Assembly: GCA_049840515.1 (NCBI GenBank)
Contig: JASGKW010000009.1
Span: 806,001 to 870,000, forward strand
Length of the DNA: 64,000 nucleotides
Direction: 5' to 3'
Origin: Muricomes sp049840515
Lineage (GTDB): Bacteria > Bacillota > Clostridia > Lachnospirales > Lachnospiraceae
A program made the position numbers and the translations under genes. A model generated the notes under the pieces. It did no database searches. It was not told the DNA's origin and saw only the letters and a program-made list of their open reading frames with translations. Shown here piece by piece: positions 5,983-16,516 of the stretch (position 1 is the stretch's first letter; each line of letters begins with the position of its first letter).

Positions 5983-8583
5983 ATGAGAAGAGAAATTAGA
6001 CTACGAGATAAATACTATTTTCCGAACAGGCTTACCAAAAAACTTGAACAGATGTCGCAGTATCCATTGACCATTGTGGAGGCGCCATCGGGTTTTGGAA
6101 AAACTACAGCCGTCCGGGAACATTTGAAGGAATTGCCCGGAGACACCCATATCTATTGGTATACTTGCCTGGGAAAATCTGTACAGGCTGAGTGGGAAGA
6201 GTTTTGCGGACTGTTTGTCAACACGAGTGATGAAATATCGAATCGGTTAAAAAACTTTGGTATTCCTACAATAGGCAGTGCTTTTAACTTTAAGTCCTTT
6301 ATGAAAAGCACGACTCTCTCGAAGGAAACCTATATAGTGGTGGACAATTATCACTTGGTTGCCGGCGATATTGCCAATGAGCTTCTGGATATTTTCTCCA
6401 TGCATGAAAACATAAATTTGCACATAATCGTCATCACACAGAATTTGAATTCCAGGCAAAAACCGTTTATGTATAATCATAACATTCACGCAATTGATGC
6501 CGGCACACTCTTTTTTGACAAAGACGGCACAGACCGTTTACTCCGGTTAGAGGGCATTCGCCTGGGGAAAGAAGAACTTGATAAAATGTTCCACTTCACT
6601 GAGGGGTGGGTCTCTGCCATTTGTCTGCAGGCAGTCCACCTCAAGGAGAATGGTGTTTTTAGTTTCAGCCCGGACATGGAGCAGTTGGTGGAGAACGCCA
6701 TCTGGCATGATCTGGATGCCGAAGAAAAGGAATTTTTACTTTCAGTGTCCGTTTTGCATAGTTTCAGCACAGCTCAGGCGGCTGTCATGCTGGGACAGGA
6801 TAGTGTTTCTGAAAAATTTGAGAAGCTTCTGAAAAATAATGACTTTATCCAATATTTCCCGGACAGTCATATTTATTGTATCCATAATACTTTGCAGGAA
6901 TATTTACAGAACCGATTTTATCATTTTTGCACTGAGGAATACCGCAGACAAGTGTTTTGCAAGGCTGGCGCATCTTGTGCCGCTGTTTGTCAGAATTTTC
7001 CTGCGGCTGAGTTCTATTACAAAACAGGTGATTTTGATGCTATCCTGTCTTTGCCCTTTACTATCGAATGTCTCGATAAACAAAAGGAAAAATATCAGTT
7101 TGAGTTTATCATTCACATTGCCGATGAATGCCCGGAGGAGATATGGTGTAAGTACCCTTATGCCATGCTTGCTTTTGGGTATTATGCTTTGATGCTGGGA
7201 CAGAGGAATGCCTATCAGAAGCTAACTAGTTTACTGCAACGAATCATACAGGAGCGTGTGGGGTTTGACAAGGAAGAACTTCGGCGAATTGAGGGCGAAT
7301 TTATCCTTCTGACGGCAGCAGCAAGTTTCAATGATGCCCACAGAGTGATGCAGGGCCTTGGGGAGGCATATCAGCTTTTGGAGGGACCTTCTCAAATGAT
7401 TACCCCCAATGTTCAGTGGATGTTCGCAACTCCCTCTGTCTTAAATCTCTTCTGGTGTGAATCAGGACAGCTGGAAGCGGCAATGGAACAATGGGATGAT
7501 AATTCTCATCTCTGTGAGATGCTGACCAATAAGCAGGGGATTGGGTATCATCTGGTCATGCGGGCTGAGGCGATGCTGCTGCGGGGTGATACCGACGAGG
7601 CAGAAATCCTGTGTCATGAAGCGCGCTACCTTGCTCACCGCCATAAGCAAACCAGCATGTGTATCTGTGCAGACTTTGTCCTGACGAGGATTGCACTTTT
7701 GAATGGAGATACGAAAAAGTTTTTTGCCTCAATGGACAATTTGGAGGGTTATCTTCTGGATAACTCCAGCTCACATATTACAAGCATGGTGGAATACTGC
7801 ATGTCGCTGTTGGGGGTCTATTTGTGCATTGAGGACTATATTGCCCCCTGGATGTATGACCTGGAGCAAATTCAAAATGTATTGTATGCCCCAATTGTGC
7901 CCTTCGCTCAAATCATACACTTGGGGCTTCTTCTGATGCAAAAGCAGTACCATAAGTTTTATGGCCTGTGCAATCGGATGCTTGATCATTCTGAATATGT
8001 AAGTGAGGATATCCAATATATGATGCCGCAGCTCTATGCGCTCCTTCTTATGGCTGCTGCGGAACACAGTAACGGGAGACAAAAAGAGGCCGAAGAGTTT
8101 CTGGAAAAAGCACTGGATATTGCCCTTCCAGATCAGGTTTACCTCCCCTTTTCTTATATTTGGCTTCTAAATGAGGAGCTGTCAGACTTGATTATAGGGC
8201 TGTTTAACACGATTGAGAATAAGGGCGTACTCCTCCATGAGAGACAACGTTTTGACGGGCTTGTCGGAGCCACAGAGGGCTCAGAACGCACCACCACCTC
8301 GGGGGGGGGGGGGGGGGGGGGGGGTAACGCCGCTTCGCTTAAATCCCTTTATAAACGTCACCAAAACGGAGTGAAAATTATAAGAAAAGCTGTCCTTCAA
8401 CGTCAGTCCCCCCTCACGCCGCGCGAGAGGGAAGTTGCACTTTTGGCGCGGGAAAGATTGACCGCAGCAGAAATTGCAGACGAGCTTTTTATTTCTCAAT
8501 CAACTGTGAAAACCATTCTTCATAGCGTGTACACCAAATTGGATGTACATTCCAGGGCTGAGTTGGCTGCAAGAGAAATTTGA
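5983..8583 (+). CDS. MalT-like LuxR-family transcriptional regulator with poly-G insert
   Basis: An 866-aa STAND-type regulator: N-terminal ATPase with Walker A APSGFGKT (residues 34-41) and VVDNYHL as the likely Walker B; a long helical TPR-like middle; and a C-terminal LuxR HTH (SPLTPREREVALLARERLT then AADELFISQSTVKTI in essence) in the last 60 residues. Start chosen at 5983 (GGGGGAG, 7 nt spacing). At about residues 773-781 a 24-base G run codes for poly-glycine, flanked by TTTS and NAAS. Any slip not divisible by three removes the DNA-binding domain. First gene of a block of signalling proteins, so it probably controls them. Confidence 0.9.
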   Translation: MRREIRLRDKYYFPNRLTKKLEQMSQYPLTIVEAPSGFGKTTAVREHLKELPGDTHIYWYTCLGKSVQAEWEEFCGLFVNTSDEISNRLKNFGIPTIGSAFNFKSFMKSTTLSKETYIVVDNYHLVAGDIANELLDIFSMHENINLHIIVITQNLNSRQKPFMYNHNIHAIDAGTLFFDKDGTDRLLRLEGIRLGKEELDKMFHFTEGWVSAICLQAVHLKENGVFSFSPDMEQLVENAIWHDLDAEEKEFLLSVSVLHSFSTAQAAVMLGQDSVSEKFEKLLKNNDFIQYFPDSHIYCIHNTLQEYLQNRFYHFCTEEYRRQVFCKAGASCAAVCQNFPAAEFYYKTGDFDAILSLPFTIECLDKQKEKYQFEFIIHIADECPEEIWCKYPYAMLAFGYYALMLGQRNAYQKLTSLLQRIIQERVGFDKEELRRIEGEFILLTAAASFNDAHRVMQGLGEAYQLLEGPSQMITPNVQWMFATPSVLNLFWCESGQLEAAMEQWDDNSHLCEMLTNKQGIGYHLVMRAEAMLLRGDTDEAEILCHEARYLAHRHKQTSMCICADFVLTRIALLNGDTKKFFASMDNLEGYLLDNSSSHITSMVEYCMSLLGVYLCIEDYIAPWMYDLEQIQNVLYAPIVPFAQIIHLGLLLMQKQYHKFYGLCNRMLDHSEYVSEDIQYMMPQLYALLLMAAAEHSNGRQKEAEEFLEKALDIALPDQVYLPFSYIWLLNEELSDLIIGLFNTIENKGVLLHERQRFDGLVGATEGSERTTTSGGGGGGGGNAASLKSLYKRHQNGVKIIRKAVLQRQSPLTPREREVALLARERLTAAEIADELFISQSTVKTILHSVYTKLDVHSRAELAAREI
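8301..8324 (+). repeat. Homopolymer tract of 24 G inside a regulator gene
   Basis: Twenty-four consecutive G between a CCACCACCTC flank and TAACGCC. It lies between the TPR-like part and the HTH of the LuxR-type protein and keeps the frame at this length. It is by far the longest homopolymer in the window. Confidence 0.9.
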
Positions 8584-8691
8584 CGAAAAAACCAAAAATA
8601 CATCGAACAGGTGGATAGAATATAAACAGGACTCCTGTATGATTTTATACAGAGGTTAGTTCATGCTATTGAGATAGCAAGGAGGAGTTTC

Positions 8692-9897
8692 ATGGATATA
8701 TATGTAGCGCGGCAGCCTATATTCGATAGAAAAATGCGTGTGTTTGGTTATGAGCTTCTTTACCGTAAAAGTATGAATAATTTTTACGAGGGAACAGATG
8801 ACAACCAGGCGACATTAGAGCTGATAAACAATGCTTTTTTGACAATGCATCTTCCTGAACTCACAGGTGGCCGCAAGGCGTTTATCAATTTCCCGAGAGA
8901 TGTGCTGTTACAGGATATTCCTTCGCTTTTACCGGTGGAATCCACTGTTATTGAGATTCTGGAACGAGTTGAAATTGATGAAGATGTAGTTGACGCCTGC
9001 AGAAGGCTCAGGGAAAAAGGCTATGTTATAGCTCTTGATGATTTTGTTTTCAGCGAAAGATATTTACCCATTCTTGAGACTGCTCATATCATTAAGGTGG
9101 AATTTTCCGCTGTGGGATACGACGAGCAGCGGCGGCTCATAAATCAATATAAAAACAAAATCCGATTTCTTGCTGAGAGGGTAGAGACAAGAGAACAATA
9201 TCAAATGGCATGTGATATGGGATATGATTATTTTCAAGGGTATTTTTTCAGCAAGCCTGTTGTTGTGAAAGAAAAGGAAATCGCCCCTATCAATGCAAAC
9301 CTAATTAAAATTTTGGAGATATTGAGTCACGATGAACCGGAATATCAGCAGCTTGCAGAAGTTATAGAAACAGATATCGGGCTTTCTGTTAAATTGCTTC
9401 GATTGGCTAATTCTGTCTATTTTGGTTCAAAAAATGAGATATATCATGTCAGACAGGCGTTGATTCGGATTGGCTTTGCTGAGATTAAAAAATGGGTTTA
9501 TCTCCTGATTCTGACGGACAGGCAGATTATAGAAAATAAGGAGTTAATCAGAAATTGTTTAATAAGAGCAAAATTTATGGAACTTATGGCAGTGAAAACA
9601 GGGAATGCCGGCAGTCAATTTGATTACTTCCTTGCAGGTATGTTTTCATCTATTGACATACTCATGAACAAAAATATGGCAGACGTTTTGGATGAAATAT
9701 TGTTGCCGGATTCTGTAAAATATACTCTTATAGGTCGGGAGACCCCTATCAAACATGCTTTGGATGTGGCAATAAACTATGAAATGATGAATTTGGACGC
9801 GAATATGCTTAATAAAATTTCCGATAAAGATGTTCACAAAGATCTCATCAATATATACATGGAAGCCCTTGCATGGGTAATGAATCTAGATTATTAA
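8692..9897 (+). CDS. EAL-HDOD (YuxH-like) signalling protein
   Basis: A 401-aa protein starting 6 nt after AAGGAGGAG. The N-terminal half is a degenerate EAL fold: YELLYR in place of EALLR, IEILERVEID, ALDDF and AERVETREQY, then DYFQGYFFSKP. The second half (about 200-390) is an HDOD domain (SVKLLRLANSVYFG then IRIGFAEIKKW). The altered catalytic motifs suggest it senses or scaffolds rather than hydrolyses cyclic-di-GMP. This layout is known in the YuxH/CdgJ group linked to motility control. It is followed after 27 nt by a chemoreceptor gene. Confidence 0.88.
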   Translation: MDIYVARQPIFDRKMRVFGYELLYRKSMNNFYEGTDDNQATLELINNAFLTMHLPELTGGRKAFINFPRDVLLQDIPSLLPVESTVIEILERVEIDEDVVDACRRLREKGYVIALDDFVFSERYLPILETAHIIKVEFSAVGYDEQRRLINQYKNKIRFLAERVETREQYQMACDMGYDYFQGYFFSKPVVVKEKEIAPINANLIKILEILSHDEPEYQQLAEVIETDIGLSVKLLRLANSVYFGSKNEIYHVRQALIRIGFAEIKKWVYLLILTDRQIIENKELIRNCLIRAKFMELMAVKTGNAGSQFDYFLAGMFSSIDILMNKNMADVLDEILLPDSVKYTLIGRETPIKHALDVAINYEMMNLDANMLNKISDKDVHKDLINIYMEALAWVMNLDY

Positions 9898-9924
9898 TAC
9901 TGCTGTGAAAAGGAGAAACGAATT

Positions 9925-12156
9925 ATGAACTTTAAAAAAATGAAATTGGCGACAAAGACATCGCTGATTATCGCAGTCATCTTGACTGTTTTACTCGCAG
10001 CGCTCATTACTGCAACCGTATTGACTGTCAGGGCACGAATGTTCAAAACCATCGACAGCGAATTTTCGGGCATTGCTTCCGAAAACGGAATTATCGTACA
10101 GAACATTATGGATGATGCAGCAAGTGTTGCCCAGAACCTTCAGGGTTATTTGGACAATACCTATGTGGAATACGAGGAAATGCTGGACAATCAGGGGGAG
10201 TCTGAGGATGGCAGTAAGATTCCTTTCCCCGTCAAAAGGAGTGAGGTCTACGATGCTGATATCATAGAAGTCAGCTATGAGGCGGAAAGTTACATATTGC
10301 ACAACGCATGGAACATCGTCAAGAATAATTCGGATATTATTGGCATTGGGGCATATTTTGAACCTTATGCTTTTGATGACAGCGTAAAAGATTACTCTCT
10401 ATATGTAAGTGAAGAAGGCGCAGAAAATGAGACAGCCGAAATAGCTGTGCCTTATGAAGAATATGCCAATATGGAATGGTATTCAATGGCTGCGACAACC
10501 CAGAAGCCATATTTTACAAAGCCTTATGTAGAGGATGACATTACCATGGTTACTGTTTCCTATCCGATTGTTTCGGAAGGAAAAACACAAGGTGTAATCC
10601 TTGTTGACATTGATGTGGACAATTTTGCGAAGGTAAAGTCTGCGGATGAAAAGTATCCGACCATGTTTACAGACATTCTCACCCAGGAGGGCGTCATTGT
10701 ATACGACAGCGATTCCAAAGAATTTGTGGGCCAGAATCTGACAGATTTACTGGGGGACGATATAACCGGACAAATTCTTGAAAAAGCGAAAGCGGGTACT
10801 GCTTTTCAAATAGAGGCAAATTACAGCGGAGATCCTTTGATGGAGTACTATTACCCGATTCAGGCGGGGGAAGAAATCTGGTGGTCCTCCACAGCATTGG
10901 CAAAATCCGATCTCAATAAGGTGGTGGTCAGCCTCAGTCTTCTGATGATAGGTATGGCGGTTTTTGCACTTGTGCTGCTTATTGTTGTTGTAGTCCTGCT
11001 CCTGAAACGTATGTTAAAGCCTATCAATCATGTTGTTTCAGTGGCGGAGAAGATAGTAAAAGGCGAGTTGGATGTTCATGTGGAAGTGGAGTCCGAGGAC
11101 GAAATTGGTATCCTGTCCAGGGCATTTGAAAATATGTCGGATAATTTACGGCTTATTATTTCTGAGGTGGGTTATTTGCTGGGTGAGATGGCAAAGGGCA
11201 ATTTCCGTGTAAGGACACGTCATGAGGAAGTTTATATTGGAGAATACCGCAACATTCTGCTGGCTATGCGCAGTATTAATACAAATCTGAGCAGCACCCT
11301 CATGGAGATTAATGCGGCGGCAAATCAGGTTTCTGCAGGCTCAGACCAGATAGCCGGCAGTGCCCAGGCACTCAGCCAGGGCGCAGCCGAGCAGGCCAGC
11401 TCCGTGGAGGAGTTGTCGGCCACTCTCCTTGAAATTTCGCGGCGCATTACAGAGAATGCGGAGAGTGCAGTGATGGCGGGTCAAGTTTCCGCGGAGACCG
11501 AAGCCAGCATGCAGGAGAGCAATGACAATATGGAGGAACTGCGGACAGCAATGTCTCACATTACAGATACATCCGCTGAAATCAGTAAAATCATTAAGAC
11601 AATTGATGATATTGCCTTCCAGACTAATATCCTTGCGCTGAATGCTGCGGTGGAAGCGGCCCGTGCCGGTTCTGCGGGAAAAGGGTTTGCCGTGGTGGCG
11701 GATGAGGTGCGCAGTTTGGCAGGAAAATGTTCCGAGGCAGCAAAGCATACGACAGAACTCATTGAAAGTACGGTCCTTGCGGTGGAAAATGGAATGAAGC
11801 AAACCGAGGCAACTGCTGAATCTTTGGGGGCGGTTGTGGAAAAAGCCGCAGCGGTGGACAAAACCATCCAGCAGATTGCTCAAGCGTCCGAAGAACAATC
11901 TCAGGCAATCACACAGCTCACAGCCGGTGTTGAACAGATTTCCGCAGTTGTTCAGACCAACTCTGCCACTGCGGAGGAAAGCGCTGCTGCAAGCGAAGAA
12001 CTGAGCGGACAGGCTCAGATGCTGAAAAATCTTGTAGAAGGTTTTGAGTTAAAAGATGTTGGTGCCCCAGCAGGTGCTGTTTTAGCACCTGAAGTCAATA
12101 AAAAAGAAAAAGGCGCTTCCTTGACAGATTCTGGGAGGTCTATGGGAAAATATTGA
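9925..12156 (+). CDS. Methyl-accepting chemotaxis protein (dCache-HAMP-MCP)
   Basis: A 743-aa receptor. TM1 spans residues 13-35, followed by a roughly 290-residue extracellular part with features of a dCache sensor (WYSMAATTQKPYFTKPY, then VSYPIV and VILVDIDVDNF). TM2 is at about 331-357, then HAMP (KPINHVVSVAEKIVKGELD). The signalling hairpin tip reads DIAFQTNILALNAAVEAARA near residue 560, then GKGFAVVADEVRSLA. It would couple an unknown ligand to CheA/CheW, none of which are in the window. GGAGAA precedes the ATG; the next gene begins 27 nt after its stop. Confidence 0.93.
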   Translation: MNFKKMKLATKTSLIIAVILTVLLAALITATVLTVRARMFKTIDSEFSGIASENGIIVQNIMDDAASVAQNLQGYLDNTYVEYEEMLDNQGESEDGSKIPFPVKRSEVYDADIIEVSYEAESYILHNAWNIVKNNSDIIGIGAYFEPYAFDDSVKDYSLYVSEEGAENETAEIAVPYEEYANMEWYSMAATTQKPYFTKPYVEDDITMVTVSYPIVSEGKTQGVILVDIDVDNFAKVKSADEKYPTMFTDILTQEGVIVYDSDSKEFVGQNLTDLLGDDITGQILEKAKAGTAFQIEANYSGDPLMEYYYPIQAGEEIWWSSTALAKSDLNKVVVSLSLLMIGMAVFALVLLIVVVVLLLKRMLKPINHVVSVAEKIVKGELDVHVEVESEDEIGILSRAFENMSDNLRLIISEVGYLLGEMAKGNFRVRTRHEEVYIGEYRNILLAMRSINTNLSSTLMEINAAANQVSAGSDQIAGSAQALSQGAAEQASSVEELSATLLEISRRITENAESAVMAGQVSAETEASMQESNDNMEELRTAMSHITDTSAEISKIIKTIDDIAFQTNILALNAAVEAARAGSAGKGFAVVADEVRSLAGKCSEAAKHTTELIESTVLAVENGMKQTEATAESLGAVVEKAAAVDKTIQQIAQASEEQSQAITQLTAGVEQISAVVQTNSATAEESAAASEELSGQAQMLKNLVEGFELKDVGAPAGAVLAPEVNKKEKGASLTDSGRSMGKY

Positions 12157-12182
12157 TTTGCACTATGGAGGCAAGGGAAAGT

Positions 12183-13337
12183 ATGGACAACGAAAATATA
12201 AACACCTTTATTCGGGTTGTTCAGGAAGAGCACAAGAAGATTGATGAGCGGTGGCTGAGACTGCACCACAAAACCATTGTCTATGCGGCTCTGGTGGGCT
12301 TACTGATTGAGAGCATTTTTGCTACCGCGCTGTTTTATACAGATATCAATATAGAGTTGGGGTTTGCAGAGTATCTGATAAGATATATTCTACTGCCTGT
12401 TCTGCTGAATACAGGTTGGATTCTTTTCAGCATATGGTCTATGCACAATCCCCGCCTGACCTCGCAGGCGAAGGCGTATATGATTTCCATCGCCTTGATT
12501 GGGATTTGCTTTGTCTTTTACTCTGCACACTATAATTATGACATTGGCATTCTGTTTTTTGCCCCTGTCCTGTTTACGGTCATTTACGGCAATTATCAAA
12601 TGGCAGCCGCAGTTGCGGCCATGAGTCTTTTTGCCAAGATTATCTCGGATTTGTGCGTAACATGGAATACCGGAAAGATTCATCCTTTCACTGACAGTTC
12701 CACAATCATAGGTTTTATTGTTTCCACGCTGATTCTAATATTGTTTTATGCCATCAGTATGGTTATCATCTATTTCCAGAGAGAAAAAGATAACGCGGTC
12801 ATACAAAAAGAGATAGAACGGTATGAAATGCAGCAGCAACTGCTCACCGACGACCTCACAAAAATCCCCAATCGGGGTGCGCTCAGGGTCGCCTTTGATG
12901 AAATGGAGGCGGATACCTCTGATATTTTATACTATTTTGCAATGGCGGATTTGGATAACTTCAAAACACTCAACGACACTTTGGGACATGAAAAGGGGGA
13001 TCAGTGCCTTGAGGAAGTAGGCAGAATCCTCATGGGAGCCCGCACAGAAGGTGTCACTCCCTTTCGCTTTGCGGGTGATGAATTTTGCATACTGTTTAAA
13101 AATAAGACGTTGGAAGAATCGCTTCATATCCTGCAAAATATTCAAGACAAACTCAGACAAGAGATGCTTAGTACCTTTGGGATTCCTGTGACCATCAGCA
13201 TTGGTGTTGCCAGATATTCCAGAGACATGACGGCAACCCAGCTTCTGCAGAAGGCAGACACGGCATTATACCAATCTAAAGAGAGAAAAGATATAATCTC
13301 AATCAGCGAAGAGGTAACTGTAAGAGATGCCTGTTAG
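12183..13337 (+). CDS. Membrane diguanylate cyclase (AGDEF)
   Basis: A 384-aa protein with about six transmembrane helices in the first 200 residues, then a GGDEF domain with DDLTKIPNRGALR, DLDNFKTLNDTLGHEKGD and FAGDEF at about residues 296-301. AGDEF is an accepted active variant of the signature. The predicted reaction is 2 GTP to cyclic-di-GMP. I chose the ATG at 12183 (AAGGGA/GGAGG upstream) over a TTG at 12153 that would overlap the MCP stop. It is followed by the GGDEF-EAL gene after 14 nt. Confidence 0.9.
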   Translation: MDNENINTFIRVVQEEHKKIDERWLRLHHKTIVYAALVGLLIESIFATALFYTDINIELGFAEYLIRYILLPVLLNTGWILFSIWSMHNPRLTSQAKAYMISIALIGICFVFYSAHYNYDIGILFFAPVLFTVIYGNYQMAAAVAAMSLFAKIISDLCVTWNTGKIHPFTDSSTIIGFIVSTLILILFYAISMVIIYFQREKDNAVIQKEIERYEMQQQLLTDDLTKIPNRGALRVAFDEMEADTSDILYYFAMADLDNFKTLNDTLGHEKGDQCLEEVGRILMGARTEGVTPFRFAGDEFCILFKNKTLEESLHILQNIQDKLRQEMLSTFGIPVTISIGVARYSRDMTATQLLQKADTALYQSKERKDIISISEEVTVRDAC

Positions 13338-13351
13338 GGAGGTTTATTACT

Positions 13352-16300
13352 ATGCAAATTTCATTGATATTTTCTTTGCTGTTCTTTTTGGCATTTATTA
13401 CGTATCTTTTCTTTGGAATCTATACATTGCGCATGAATTCCGAGACAGAAGCTGAATCGGATTTTTTTTGCTATATGCTTATCTCTATGTTTTTGGTCTC
13501 TGGGATTTTCAATCTCAACCTCCGCAGCCACATGGGAAATATCCTTTTTGTGGAGACGGATTTCAGCAATCGGATGGGGAACCATATACAGCCTGATGCT
13601 GCATTATTTTCTGCTGCTTACGGCAAATCGAAATGCCCAGAAACAACAGGCATTTTACGCCTTTTTGTATGTGCCCGCTATTCTTTCGGTCTATGTTTTT
13701 GCGGTATCCACGGATATTAGTGCTGTCCAATATCATCTGGTAAAAACCAGACTTGGCTGGGCCAGTATGTCTGTAGATAGTGTATGGTCTGCTTTTTTTA
13801 ATATCTATTATGTTGGATATGTGCTGGCTTGTCTGATTATTATTTTGAGATGGAAAAAGCGGAATAGAAAAAATCAGAATATACGCAGGCAGTCAGCTAT
13901 TTTCTTAATCACCTTGATTGTAACGACGATTCTTGGAAGTTTTACTGATGTGGTTTTAAGCACGTTATATGGACCTGTTTTGCCCCAGTTGGCCCCTATA
14001 TTCAACCTGTTACCTATCTTGGCAATCTACTATTCTATGAAACGCTATAAACTGATGGCAAACCCTGCACAAAAAGATAAAATTAATGTGCTGAATGACA
14101 AAACATATCGGAAGATGCAATATTATCTTGGCATTAGCTATTTAATAGGGGGTGTGTCAAGCGCATTAGCCTGTTATTTTCCCAATTTGGTGAATAACAG
14201 AGAGAGCATGCGGACCATGTTTTATGGGGGAGTGACAATTTTCCTGATAGGCTTGGGGATTTTGTCAGCCCAATTAATCAGAAACCAGAAGATTAAAGAA
14301 GCGGTGATACTAATTATAATGCTGTGCAGTATTCCTGTAATTACACTGCAATTTGTCGAGTACGCCAGCATAACAGTTTGGGTATTCCCTCTGGTCCTAA
14401 TTATGGCTTCACTGGTATTCAATTCTCGGAAATATATAGCTTCACTGACAACAGTGGCAGTTGTCACCCAAATTCTTGTATGGATTCACGCGCCAAAGGG
14501 GACCGTGCATATTGATGAGTTCGATTACTTTCTGCGGATTAGTATTATTCTTTTAACTTTTGTGGTAGGGTCTTTTGTCAATAGGACCTACATCAGCAAA
14601 ATGGAAGAGAACATCTACCAGGCAAATTTTCAAAGACTTGTCTCGGAAATTTCCTCTGATTTTGTAAATATTAATCAAATCAACATGAATAAAAAGATTT
14701 CTGTTCTCCTAAGTAAGATGGGACGCTTTTTTCTGGTAGATCGTGCATATATCTTCCTGGTGAATGAGCAAAAAAATATTATGACTCGTACATATGAATG
14801 GGTCGATGAGAAAATCCCCTCAGGAACTGAAAATATGAAAGACATTTCAATGGATGAGATACCCCGGTGGATAGAAGGGCTGTCCACTAAAAAATTGGTG
14901 TACATAGAAGATGTGGTCTCCGTGCCAGAAGATGCTTTTGAAGAAAAAGAATTGCTTATAAAACAAGGAGTTCAATCAATACTTGCAATTCCAATTGAGC
15001 AGGAAGGCAGTATGCTTGGGTTCATAGGGTTGGATTCTGTTACTTCAACAAAGAAATGGTCTGTCTACCACATTGAATTACTTAGAATATTATCTCATCT
15101 GGTGGCGGATGGGTTACTGCGGGTTACTTCGGAAAAAGTCATTGAAAACATGGCATATTATGATCATTTGACAGAACTTCCAAACCGCACATTATTTTCT
15201 GAACGTTTGTCTCAGGCCATTCATCTTGCAAAAGAAAACAAGCGATTTGTGGGTGTCATATTTTTGGATCTGGATGGTTTCAAAATGGTCAATGATACGA
15301 TGGGCCACAATGGCGGAGATGAGCTCTTGAAAGAAATTTCAAAAAGAATTTCATCCCGTTTGCGCAAGTCCGATACTGTTGCACGCTTTGGTGGAGATGA
15401 GTTTTTAGTTTTGATTAATAATCTGAATGATGAAAAGGATATTATTAAGATTACGGACGTCATTATGACAACTTTCGGACAGCCCTTTTCGGTATACGGG
15501 CAGCAATTCCGTGTGACAGCAAGTGCAGGAGTGGCGATGTACCCTGTCGATGGAGAAACTACAGAATCCTTAATAAAGAACGCTGATATCGCAATGTACA
15601 TGGCAAAGGAAAAAGGGAAAAATCAATATGTGCAATGTACAAGCAATATGAGGGAAGAAGTAAAGAAAAACGTGAAGCTGTCAAATGATCTTTATGGAGC
15701 GCAGGAAAGAAATGAGCTGATTCTTTATTACCAGCCCCAGATTAATATATACACAGGCAAAATTGTTGGTTTGGAGGCCCTTTTGAGGTGGAATCACCCG
15801 AAATTTGGAATGATTTTGCCAAATGATTTTATTTCGCTCTCAGAGATAAATGGAACAATTAATAAAATAGGGAAATGGGTGCTTGAGACAGCAATCAATC
15901 AAAATAAAAAATGGCAGGACAATGGATTTCCAGCGGTACGAATGGCTGTAAATCTCTCAGCAATGCAATTACATAGCCCGGCACTTATAGGTACAATAGA
16001 GTCGATTTTGAAAAAGTCGGGTTTAGACCCCAAATATCTTGAACTGGAGATTACGGAAAGTGCTGCGACAGAAGATTCATCCCATATAACGGATGTCTTA
16101 AATCAGCTCAAACAATTTGGCATATCAATTTCCATTGACGACTTTGGGACAGGGTATTCATCCCTTAGCCGTATTAAGGCGCTTCCAATCGACCGAATTA
16201 AAATTGATATGCAGTTTGTTCAAGGAATTGAAGGCAGCGAAAAAGACCAGGCAATCACAAAAATAATTATTAACCTGGCTAAAAGTTTAAATCTTGAAGT

Positions 16301-16451
16301 TTTAGCTGAAGGTGTGGAGAGTGCATCTCAGCTGGATTTTCTGAATCAGAAAATGTGCGACGAGGTACAGGGATATTACTATTATAAACCGATGCCGGCA
16401 GAAGAAATTGGGGAGCTATTCCGTAAAATAAACCTTAAAAACGAAATATAG
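13352..16451 (+). CDS. 7TM-GAF-GGDEF-EAL protein, broken by a 1-nt frameshift
   Basis: Start at 13352 with GGGAGG upstream. The frame runs through the first helices to about 13544, then the coding sense moves to the frame that ends at 16451. Dropping one T from the T5 run at 13545-13549 joins them (GNILLWRRISAIGW) into 1,032 aa. Order: 7TM-type sensor (1-410), GAF, GGDEF with intact RFGGDEF, EAL with intact EALLR, ITES and DDFGTGYSSL. Both catalytic domains therefore look competent. It closes the signalling operon and is followed by a terminator. The T insertion may be a real mutation or a sequencing error. Confidence 0.85.
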
Positions 16452-16490
16452 AAAACTGTTTGATATAATTTTTTTCATCCATTCAGTCTG

Positions 16491-16516
16491 AGAGGGCGGT
16501 TACCGCCCTCTTTTTT
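16491..16516 (+). terminator. Terminator of the signalling operon
   Basis: AGAGGGCGGT and ACCGCCCTCT form a 10-bp stem around one T, followed by TTTTTT. The same palindrome core is found at 5596-5620, and the flank CAGTCT here is the reverse complement of AGACTG beside that copy. Confidence 0.85.

Noticed and set aside
11341..11898. 185-aa antisense frame opposite the chemoreceptor signalling domain
   Set aside because: It is a shadow of a highly biased coding region; no ribosome site and no family motifs.
13545..13549. T5 run as a programmed or phase-variable frameshift
   Set aside because: The run is too short for frequent slippage and similar indels occur in unrelated housekeeping genes, so error is the simpler reading.
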